Virus record (IMG/VR): IMGVR_UViG_3300044627_000601
Location: 1-36,993 of that record
Source: a virus
Length of the DNA stretch: 36,993 nucleotides
Direction: 5' to 3' (one strand)
The notes under the pieces are model-generated. The model saw nothing but the letters and a program-made list of their open reading frames with translations, was not told where the DNA came from and did not search any database. Positions within the stretch are counted from its first letter, which is position 1. Each line of letters starts with the position of its first letter. Shown in pieces: positions 7,919-15,976 of this stretch. Position numbers and translations under genes: made by a program.

Positions 7919-10900
7919 ATGCCATTTGATCCGGATGCTTACCTACAAACGCCCGTAGCAGAGGCATCTAGCGCGTTTGATCCGGATGCTTATTTAAAAG
8001 CAACTACTCCTGCTGCACCTGCCGCTGTTGTTAAGCCTGCACCTGTTGCTCCTCCTGCCGTTCCTGCCGCTGTTGTTAAGCCCGCACCTGCCGTTCCTGT
8101 TGCCGCCGCTCCTGTTGCTGCTAAGCCTGTGGTTGCTAAAGCAGAGCCAAAAGCAGAGTCAAAAGTTGCGGTTGGGGAAGAAGCTGGTAAAGGCGCACGG
8201 TCTGGGTTCATCGGCCTAAAATCTACATGGGAAGGGCTAAGTGCTTCTAAAGATGTAGCGCAAGTTGCCAATAACCTGCGTATGTTGGACATGTACGACA
8301 AGGTGGACAAGGGCGAGCTAAACAAAATCAAAGTCGCACCCGACGACTTTCTTACGAGTCGTGCACTTAACCGTTATCTATCCGACCCAAAAGGACGTAT
8401 GGCACTGCGGGATCGTGCCGTCAAAGAAGTACAAGATCGTAAAGAATTCCTTAACACTACAATAAAAACGCTCCAGCGCTACCAAGAAGAAAACAAAAAG
8501 AATAAAGGCCGCACAGAAGACATAACCGACGTTGAAGGCGCAAAAGACTTTGCAAATTGGCTGTCGTTTAACTTAGGTTCTGCGTCTGTACAGCTTGTAC
8601 CTATTATTGCCGCAGCGGTTACAACTGGCGGAGCGGGTGTGTTTGCGGTAGGAACTGGTATGGAACTAGGTGGGGGTGTTAATACTCGCATCAATTACAT
8701 ACTTGACCAGACGAAGGGGGAAACCGACCCGCAGAAACGCGCTGATGCTGTAACTAAGTATGTACAAGAATCTGGCGACGTTACCCTAACTGCTGCGTTG
8801 TTATCAGGTGCAGTGGACATGGTATTAGGCCCCGCCGCTGCGTTGCTTAAGCGCCCTTTAACTGCGGTTGTTAGAGAGCAGACCCGGGCGCAGATTGCCA
8901 AACAAGTAGTTAAAGAAACAGGTAAGCAAACACTAGAAGAAGGAATTGCGGGCGGCATTCAAGAAGGTACTCAAATTGGGGCGGCACAAATACTCAAAGA
9001 AGATACGGGTCCCATACTCAGTACCAAAAATGCTAAACGAATTGTAAATGCCGCAGCAGCAGAAGCCGCAGGGGGTTTTGGGTATGGCGCGGGTACAGGT
9101 GCTTATCGTGTTGCCAAAGGGCCGGAAAAAGCCCGCGCTGTACCACCAGCTAAAGTTGAGCCTACGCTGGAACCAAAACCTGCCGCTGCCGCCGCTCCTG
9201 TTACTCCTGTTACTCCTATTACTCCTGTTACACCCGCCGCTCCTATTACTCCTGTTACACCCGCCGCTGCTGTTACGCCTACGCGTGTAGAGCCCACAAT
9301 AGAAGGCGAAATTCCTACCCCTGTTACGCCTACGCGTGTAGAGCCTACGGCGTTTGATCCTGATGCTTATCTAGCAGAAACTGCTACACCTACGCGTGTA
9401 GAACCTACGTTTGATCCTGATGCTTATTTAGCTGAAGCCCCACCAGAAGCAATCGTGCCGTCTGGTCCTTTGGCCGCGATGGAAGCTGCACGTAATGTAG
9501 ACCTTGAAACAACGGCACCACCTGCTGTGCCTTTATCGGCGTTGGAAGCTGCACGTGCACCGGAACTTGAAGCGGAACCTCCTGCACCGGCAGACCCTTT
9601 AGCCGCGATGATAGCTGCACGGACGCCAGAGATTGAAGTAGAACCTCCTGTGCCCGAAGCAGTTGCGTTACCACCAGCCGTACCAGAAGACGTACGTTTT
9701 AGACAGCTTGCCGATGCGTTTGAAGCTCAGGGCGAAATGGCTGACGATGCGGAGATGTTAGCTGCACAGACCATTGCTGATGAGCGTCGTGCGACTATGC
9801 AACAAGTAGCCGCTGCCGATACCACAGGCGCAGCAGAACGCGCACAACTACAAGCGGAGGCATCCGATGTTATTCCCGAGCCACCATCTTACGTCACTGA
9901 GCCTATCGCAGATCAGTACGGCTATGAAGTGCCTAGCGGAACAGAAGGAGCCCCCGGAGGAGTTTCATCAGCTATTGATCGAGGATTGGCTTCTGCTGAG
10001 TCACTGGCTGGACGTTTTGATGTACGAGAAGAGCCTAAGCCTGCTGCAATAACAGCAGTTGATCAAGTAGCTGGGCAGATTCAAACTGCGCTTAACCGTG
10101 ATCCTTATGCCGATGTGGGCTGGGCTGTGGGTGAGCAGTGGATGCAGAACAAACTTGCTGAAGGCTTGCCGCCTGATGAGCATACCGAATCTGTGTTCGA
10201 ACGATTTAATGACCTTGCTGAACGCGGGCATCCGTTCGGTGCTAAACCTGTGCAGCCTAGAGCCGCTGCCCCCACTACCCGCGCAGAGTATATTACCGAA
10301 GTTCGCCGTCAACTGGGAGACTTACAACCCGGCGACGTTCTTGAAAACGACGTGGGGGATATGTGGACGGTTGATGATGTCATCCGAAATAAAACTGGTG
10401 AAATAATTGGCTTTTTACCGCAAGAAGGTAATCCAGAAACCGGTAAAAGAGAAGTACTTGATTTAGATGCTACTGGCTCGATTCTCTTGCCTTCGCCTTA
10501 CACAGATGCGAGTGGCAACCGCAAAATGAGTCAACCCGGCAAGGTCAATCGCGCTAAACAACAGGAGAAACCTAGTGTCGCTAAAACCCCTCAAGCCGTC
10601 GAAACAAAAGAAGAAAGACAAGAAGCACCCGCACCCGCAGTAACTGAACCCGCTCCGCTTGAACTAGAAGCTGCACGGCGTGAAGAACTTGAAGTAGAGC
10701 CACCAGCGATTGCGCAAGTCAAAGCATCAGAAGCTGCAATGACTAAAGCGGGAACGGCACGGCAACGTGCACCCGGTGCTGGACGACCTAAGTCTGAAAC
10801 TGCCAAGACCCCAGAAGATCGTAAAGCTCAGACCGGTGCAATTAATAAGTTTAATCGCGATGTGACGGCGCTTGTTACTGCGGCTGAAAAATATACTCCA

Positions 10901-13900
10901 ATACCGGAAGCTGAACAAGACGGGTCGCAGGAACAAAAACAAAAAGGGCGTACAGGGGCGTACCCAACAGAACAGGAATACGACTACGCTGAAGCAGTAC
11001 GGATACAGAATCTTGAGAAGCTACGCAAAGAGTTATACAAGCTGTCGTTAGTGAAGAGCCCACAGGCGGGCTACATTGCGGCTAAGGCTTATATTCGTGG
11101 GTTAAAACCTGCTGAAGTCGCACGCGCTAAAGCTTTACACGAAGGTGCAGAACTATCTAAGCTCCCAACAAAGCCTCCTGCTACGCTGACTCCACGCCAG
11201 CTAGAACGGTTCCGCAAAGGTGAAACGGCTCCGGCAAGAGGCAGACCTAAAACTGGGGTAGCAGAAAGAGAACTTCCCGCTGGTATATATTGGGCCCCTA
11301 CTGCCGATCTTCGCGCAGCTACTTCGATGACCGAAGAAGAATACGAAGAGTTTTTAAATCCTCCGGTAGAAAAAGAAATCCCTACCGTTACTGTTCGGGA
11401 TACGCTCAAAGCTGAGGGGCTGACTGATAAGCAAATTGACGCTGCTATAAAAGCGACAGAAGAACCACCTGCTGAAGAGAGTGAATCTCGTAACACATTA
11501 AGCGGTGTTGCAGACCCAGCCTATGATAAGTTTGACAACCTGCAAGATGCCTTAGCTCATATTATTCGGACAGGTAGCGACCTAGAGCAACAGCTTGCAG
11601 CGCACTTGCTAGACAAGTCCAACATCGGTGGAATTAAAGATGTTGACTTCGAAGTTGTGCAGAAGAAAGACCGCGCCTCACAAGCCAAGAAGATTTTGGA
11701 TAAGGATGCACGGGGGCTGTACACACTGCACTCTGACGGTTCTGGTAGCGTGCATGTAAGAGGGGACAGCTATGGCGAAGGGCAACGCGGAAACAATGCA
11801 AGAGTTGTACTGCATGAAAGTTTTCATGCTGCAGCCAATCAGAAAATCAATTACGCATTACTTGCAGAAAAGTATGGGGAGAAGGTTGACCCTAACTTAG
11901 CAGATGCAGTTGCGCAGTTGAACGACTTGATGGGACGTGCCAAGGAAGTATACGACGCTAGAGAGGCAGCAGGAGAACTTACGCCTGAGCTAAAAAGCCT
12001 AGACTTCGGCGGCGCGTTTACGAACGTCAAAGAGTTTTATGCCTACGGCATGACTTCGCCCGCAATGCAGTCGTTCTTAATTAACGATGTGCCGGGCACC
12101 AACGCTAAGTCTTCTGGCTTCACGTTGTTTGTTGACATCATAATGAAGCTGTTGCGGATTGACCCTAGCCTACGTTCAGGCATGAAGGATTTGATCCTCA
12201 TCTCGCAGGATATCAGTGCCGCACCTACCCCTAGTTCCGCTGCCGTTGCGCAGATGCTTATCAAGGAGAACCAATCCTTAGTCAGCGCCGCGAAGAACCA
12301 AGAGAAGGAGACGTATCGCGCTCTGGATAAGTTGGCAAAAACCAAGACAGCTTCGGAAACTGTAGAGCAGTTAAGCTCATTGGCAAATGTTGCACGTGAC
12401 CCTAAGCTGTGGGGCGACTACCTCAAGCTGAACTACCGCAACATGGCTACCCCTGCGTATAAAGCCTATCTAGCTACGATGCCAACGGATGTCTTAATAT
12501 CTACCGGCACCGACATGGGCATCGGCGGGCTAAAAGATGTAAATGCTGGCGTGCAAAAAATTGCACAGTTCCGCACCAAGAAGTTAAACGTAGTGCAAGA
12601 AACAGCTACGCCTTGGATTAAGTTGGGGGCAAAAGAAAGTAGTAAGTTAGCCGATGTCATGCACATGGCAACAGACATCCAAGTAGACCCTGCAACTAAC
12701 AAGTCCAACGACAAACTCAATGCGATGTGGAAAGCGTTGACGCCGGAGGCTAAAAAAGTCTACACGTCTGTCCGTGACTTCTACAAGAACAACTACGACT
12801 TGTATCGTGGGCTGCTGAACAAGCGGGTTGAGATGTCCTCTGCTGAGGGTAGCGTTGATGATCCTACTTCGGACAAAGGTAAGCTCGCCGCTGCTGTTCG
12901 TGCAACCTATGAGGCAGGGGCTAAAGTTTCTCCGTACTTCCCGCTGATGCGTTACGGTGACTACTATGTAAGCTTTGGTAAGGGTAAGAACGCCGAGTTC
13001 CAGATGTTTGAAACCGCTGGCTTACGTGATGCTTACGTAGAAGCACGGGTTAAAGAACTTAATGCGTCAGGCGACAAGCGTACGTTTGAGCAGATGATTA
13101 CGGATATGGATGCCGATGTTGGCAACAGTCTGGACAAGCTACGCGATAAAGCGATGGCGTCTAGCCCGATCCTGAAGAACTTGTTCTCGCTCGTTGACAG
13201 CACCACTAACCTTACCGATGAAACTCGTGGAGATATCAAAAATGAGATATTCCAGCTACACCTAGCAACATTGCCAGAAGCTAGCTTCCGCAAACAGTTC
13301 ATTACACGTAAGGGTACTGCGGGTTTTAGCGGCGATGCGTTGCGTAACTTTATTAATTCCGGTACACGGTTTGCAAACCAACTTGCGCGTATCAAGTACG
13401 GCCCTGACATTATGAATGGGGTAGACGCCGCAGACGAGTCGCTTAAGGGTAACCCCGACAAAGCTAAGCTTGGAATGTTAGTTGATGAGGTTCGTATACG
13501 CGCTAAAGCAGAAGTAAGCCCAGACATTACCGATACCTTCGGGGATAAGTTTGCGCGGTTTTCTAACAAGTTTGCATTTACTTGGCTACTTACTTCTGCT
13601 AAGTCCGCTGCCAACCAGATGTTCAGCTTGGCTAACTTTACTGCGCCTACGCTAGCTAAGTACTATGGTTGGGGTGCAGTCGGTGCAGAGATGACGCGGT
13701 TTATGACTGCTGCCCATCAGCAAATTGGCGTGACTAAAGTAGATCGTCAAGGAAATACAAAATTAACTTTACCATCTCTTGCGGCATCTGCGGAAGTACG
13801 TAAAGACCCCGTGTTACGCCGTGCTGCACAAGAAATGATTGACCGTGGGATTAGCACTAACACTCAGACTAACGATCTGTTTATGCGTAAAGGTCAGCCT

Positions 13901-15703
13901 TCGGCAGATTACAACCCGTACACGGCAAACGCTGTACAGGCGATGGGGTTTTTGTTCCACAACGCTGAACGGCTGTCCAGAGAAGTTGCGTTTATGACGG
14001 CGTTCCGTTTAGCCTATAACGCAAATAAAGCTGAGGGTAAGTTAACCGAGGAACAACAGATTAGCGAAGCAATCAACTCCGCAGTAAATATAGCAAATGA
14101 ATCGCTGTTCGATTACTCCACATGGAATACACCACGCACAATGCGCTCAGCGCCAGCGCGAGTAGTTACGCAGTTTTTGAAGTTTCCTTTATTTGCCACT
14201 ATCTACTTAGCGCGTAACTTTGCGCAAATGATTAAGCCTATGGATGGTATGACCCGTCGTGCTTCGGCACGTGCGTTTTTTGGTACGCTGGGTATAACCG
14301 GGTTGATGGCGGGCGTAACAGGGTTGCCGTTCTATAGTGTGATTATGGGTGTGGCGCAGGGTATTAAAAACCTGATGAAAGACGACGACGAAGAAGAAGT
14401 CTTGGAAGAAATGAGTGTTAAGAAGTGGTTTGAAAACATATACCTACCTGACTTCTTTGGGGAAGCTAAGTTTGCAGGGATGAAACTTAGTGAGATTGCT
14501 GCGTCTGGCGTACTCAATGCAGCGTCCGGCTATGACTTTGCTACTGGTATCTCAATGGATTTTTGGCTGAAAGGTGGGAAAGAATCCGCTGGGTGGAAGA
14601 ACGCTTACCAAGACTTTATATTGTCGCATCTTGGCCCCGCAGTGGGTGCGTGGAGTGTTGCCGCTTCGGGCATTGATGACATCGTAAAAGGTGATTACAA
14701 GAAGGGCGCGGAGAAACTTTCCCCTGCTTTCTTCCGTGGGGCTATAACTGCCAGCCGGTATGCAGAAGAAGGTGCGCGTACACCTAGCGGTGACGTTATA
14801 AAAGAAGCGGATGAGTTTACTGAATCGCAGTTAATGATGCAACGCCTTGGGTTTAAAACCACAGGACTTGCACAAGAAGCGTCGGATCGGTTCTACATCA
14901 ACCAGCAGCTTACGAAGATTAAAGATATGCGTAAGAATCTTATCAACCAGCTAGACCATGCTGCGGTGTACGACAACGACGAACAATTCGACAAGGTGCG
15001 GGATAAGATTGATAACTTTAACGACAGGTTCCCTCATTCCGAATCGAAGATTACTTCGGAAGATATTCAGCGTGCCTTAGAAGCAAGAGAGAAACGTCGT
15101 CGTCAGTCTGAACGTGGGTTGTATGTTGAGCGGCCATATCGGGATATTGAGGATGTGCGGGAACGTGGTTTGCGTTTGTTGGATGAGGAAGCAACTAAAC
15201 CTAAGCCGGAACCTAAGCCGGAACCTAAAATGGAGTTTAAGCCTATAGACCCCGCAGTAGACTCGCCGCCACCTGCGAAGGTGTCAGAGTTTAGGCTTAA
15301 CAACGCTATTGAAGAGGAAGGCGCTGCGCATCTAACTCCTGTTATTACTGCGATCTTTAATCAAGAGTCGTCAGGCGGTAAGGATACGCGGACTAGTGTT
15401 GATAACGCACGTGGCCCTATGCAGATTATCCCAAGCACATTCAAGATGTATGCGAAGGAAGGCGAGCGCATTAACGACCCTGCGGACAACATGCGTGTAG
15501 GTGTGCGTTACATTAAAGACATAGCTAGTAAGTATGGGGATGATCCGGCGCGTATTGCTACTGCTTACTTCTCCGGTGAAGGTAATGTCAACAAGGGTAA
15601 GGGCAATGCGTGGAAGCAAGACTATGCGGACGGTAATGGTAAGCGGACATCTGCTTATGCGAGGGATGTTGTAAACCGTATAGAGAAGATGAAGAAGGAG
15701 TAA
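7919..15703 (+). CDS. Giant polyvalent internal virion / ejection protein with HExxH site and C-terminal lytic transglycosylase (2594 aa)
   Basis: Residues 1-30 hold two FDPDAYL motifs, followed by Ala/Pro/Val low complexity to about 80. Hydrophobic stretches lie near 226-250, 291-312 and 2120-2150. Residues 400-520 are Pro/Thr-rich with three TPTRVEPT copies and two more FDPDAYL motifs. A zincin-like HESFH occurs at 1299-1303 (VVLHESFHAA). The long 1500-2150 part resembles the conserved region of large polyvalent phage proteins. Residues 2470-2594 form an SLT-type transglycosylase: catalytic Glu is probably E2483 (NQESSGG), followed by GPMQIIPSTF near 2499-2508 and AYFSGEGN. T7 gp16 is the functional parallel (peptidoglycan opening and DNA passage), but there the transglycosylase is N-terminal. 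The start is ATG after AGGGAAAGAATAAT. The gene ends at a strong hairpin. Confidence 0.85.
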   Translation: MPFDPDAYLQTPVAEASSAFDPDAYLKATTPAAPAAVVKPAPVAPPAVPAAVVKPAPAVPVAAAPVAAKPVVAKAEPKAESKVAVGEEAGKGARSGFIGLKSTWEGLSASKDVAQVANNLRMLDMYDKVDKGELNKIKVAPDDFLTSRALNRYLSDPKGRMALRDRAVKEVQDRKEFLNTTIKTLQRYQEENKKNKGRTEDITDVEGAKDFANWLSFNLGSASVQLVPIIAAAVTTGGAGVFAVGTGMELGGGVNTRINYILDQTKGETDPQKRADAVTKYVQESGDVTLTAALLSGAVDMVLGPAAALLKRPLTAVVREQTRAQIAKQVVKETGKQTLEEGIAGGIQEGTQIGAAQILKEDTGPILSTKNAKRIVNAAAAEAAGGFGYGAGTGAYRVAKGPEKARAVPPAKVEPTLEPKPAAAAAPVTPVTPITPVTPAAPITPVTPAAAVTPTRVEPTIEGEIPTPVTPTRVEPTAFDPDAYLAETATPTRVEPTFDPDAYLAEAPPEAIVPSGPLAAMEAARNVDLETTAPPAVPLSALEAARAPELEAEPPAPADPLAAMIAARTPEIEVEPPVPEAVALPPAVPEDVRFRQLADAFEAQGEMADDAEMLAAQTIADERRATMQQVAAADTTGAAERAQLQAEASDVIPEPPSYVTEPIADQYGYEVPSGTEGAPGGVSSAIDRGLASAESLAGRFDVREEPKPAAITAVDQVAGQIQTALNRDPYADVGWAVGEQWMQNKLAEGLPPDEHTESVFERFNDLAERGHPFGAKPVQPRAAAPTTRAEYITEVRRQLGDLQPGDVLENDVGDMWTVDDVIRNKTGEIIGFLPQEGNPETGKREVLDLDATGSILLPSPYTDASGNRKMSQPGKVNRAKQQEKPSVAKTPQAVETKEERQEAPAPAVTEPAPLELEAARREELEVEPPAIAQVKASEAAMTKAGTARQRAPGAGRPKSETAKTPEDRKAQTGAINKFNRDVTALVTAAEKYTPIPEAEQDGSQEQKQKGRTGAYPTEQEYDYAEAVRIQNLEKLRKELYKLSLVKSPQAGYIAAKAYIRGLKPAEVARAKALHEGAELSKLPTKPPATLTPRQLERFRKGETAPARGRPKTGVAERELPAGIYWAPTADLRAATSMTEEEYEEFLNPPVEKEIPTVTVRDTLKAEGLTDKQIDAAIKATEEPPAEESESRNTLSGVADPAYDKFDNLQDALAHIIRTGSDLEQQLAAHLLDKSNIGGIKDVDFEVVQKKDRASQAKKILDKDARGLYTLHSDGSGSVHVRGDSYGEGQRGNNARVVLHESFHAAANQKINYALLAEKYGEKVDPNLADAVAQLNDLMGRAKEVYDAREAAGELTPELKSLDFGGAFTNVKEFYAYGMTSPAMQSFLINDVPGTNAKSSGFTLFVDIIMKLLRIDPSLRSGMKDLILISQDISAAPTPSSAAVAQMLIKENQSLVSAAKNQEKETYRALDKLAKTKTASETVEQLSSLANVARDPKLWGDYLKLNYRNMATPAYKAYLATMPTDVLISTGTDMGIGGLKDVNAGVQKIAQFRTKKLNVVQETATPWIKLGAKESSKLADVMHMATDIQVDPATNKSNDKLNAMWKALTPEAKKVYTSVRDFYKNNYDLYRGLLNKRVEMSSAEGSVDDPTSDKGKLAAAVRATYEAGAKVSPYFPLMRYGDYYVSFGKGKNAEFQMFETAGLRDAYVEARVKELNASGDKRTFEQMITDMDADVGNSLDKLRDKAMASSPILKNLFSLVDSTTNLTDETRGDIKNEIFQLHLATLPEASFRKQFITRKGTAGFSGDALRNFINSGTRFANQLARIKYGPDIMNGVDAADESLKGNPDKAKLGMLVDEVRIRAKAEVSPDITDTFGDKFARFSNKFAFTWLLTSAKSAANQMFSLANFTAPTLAKYYGWGAVGAEMTRFMTAAHQQIGVTKVDRQGNTKLTLPSLAASAEVRKDPVLRRAAQEMIDRGISTNTQTNDLFMRKGQPSADYNPYTANAVQAMGFLFHNAERLSREVAFMTAFRLAYNANKAEGKLTEEQQISEAINSAVNIANESLFDYSTWNTPRTMRSAPARVVTQFLKFPLFATIYLARNFAQMIKPMDGMTRRASARAFFGTLGITGLMAGVTGLPFYSVIMGVAQGIKNLMKDDDEEEVLEEMSVKKWFENIYLPDFFGEAKFAGMKLSEIAASGVLNAASGYDFATGISMDFWLKGGKESAGWKNAYQDFILSHLGPAVGAWSVAASGIDDIVKGDYKKGAEKLSPAFFRGAITASRYAEEGARTPSGDVIKEADEFTESQLMMQRLGFKTTGLAQEASDRFYINQQLTKIKDMRKNLINQLDHAAVYDNDEQFDKVRDKIDNFNDRFPHSESKITSEDIQRALEAREKRRRQSERGLYVERPYRDIEDVRERGLRLLDEEATKPKPEPKPEPKMEFKPIDPAVDSPPPAKVSEFRLNNAIEEEGAAHLTPVITAIFNQESSGGKDTRTSVDNARGPMQIIPSTFKMYAKEGERINDPADNMRVGVRYIKDIASKYGDDPARIATAYFSGEGNVNKGKGNAWKQDYADGNGKRTSAYARDVVNRIEKMKKE
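9275..9433 (+). repeat. TPTRVEPT / FDPDAYL internal repeat block
   Basis: Within the 2594-aa gene, TPTRVEPT occurs three times. The last two copies are followed by (A)FDPDAYLAE, and the DNA of the two FDPDAYL units is almost the same (TTTGATCCTGATGCTTAT in both). The same motif occurs twice at the protein N-terminus (from 7922 and 7976), so the protein has four FDPDAYL copies, which suggests recurrent binding or assembly motifs. Confidence 0.85.
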
Positions 15704-15708
15704 AAAAA

Positions 15709-15726
15709 CCCCCGGGCGACCGGGGG
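15709..15726 (-). terminator. Intrinsic terminator at the convergence of the two arms
   Basis: A perfect 7-bp stem (CCCCCGG / CCGGGGG on the plus strand). Read on the minus strand it is followed by seven U residues (complement of the A run at 15702-15708), so it is orientated to stop leftward transcription from the primase-helicase side. The plus strand has only TAAAT after the stem, yet the GC-rich hairpin may also slow rightward transcripts leaving the 2594-aa gene. Confidence 0.85.
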
Positions 15727-15781
15727 TAAATACAGCGAAGGAGAATGACGGAGCAAAGAATCCCGTCGAGATAAGTATATA

Positions 15782-15976
15782 TCACAGTCTCCACACGCGT
15801 ACACCCCTAATGCTATCTTCGATTACAACTTTGGTAACAACTTCAAACTTGTGCCGCCGTGTAATGCGCTGTATTGCATCAACGGCAACGATGTGATTAA
15901 GGCACGGGACAAAAAATGATGTGCCCCGTTTGAACCCTCGCCAATTAACCCTGTACGCTACTCCCTCGATCCGCAT
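15782..15976 (-). CDS. Small basic protein of unknown function
   Basis: 64 aa starting at the ATG at 15976, chosen because GGAGAAAG lies seven bases upstream; an in-frame ATG at 15994 has poorer support. The start lies inside the last codons of the primase-helicase, so the two are translationally coupled. The sequence (MRIEGVAYRVNWRGFKRGTS, then SIRGVRVWRL at the end) is basic and looks like a compact beta-rich domain. It is the last gene of the leftward arm, about 55 bp before the terminator. No family recognised. Confidence 0.6.
   Translation of the reverse strand: MRIEGVAYRVNWRGFKRGTSFFVPCLNHIVAVDAIQRITRRHKFEVVTKVVIEDSIRGVRVWRL

Noticed and set aside
13033-13614. Antisense frame of 193 codons in the 2594-aa gene
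   Set aside because: Composition is a mirror of the sense codons; no ribosome site or recognisable motif.
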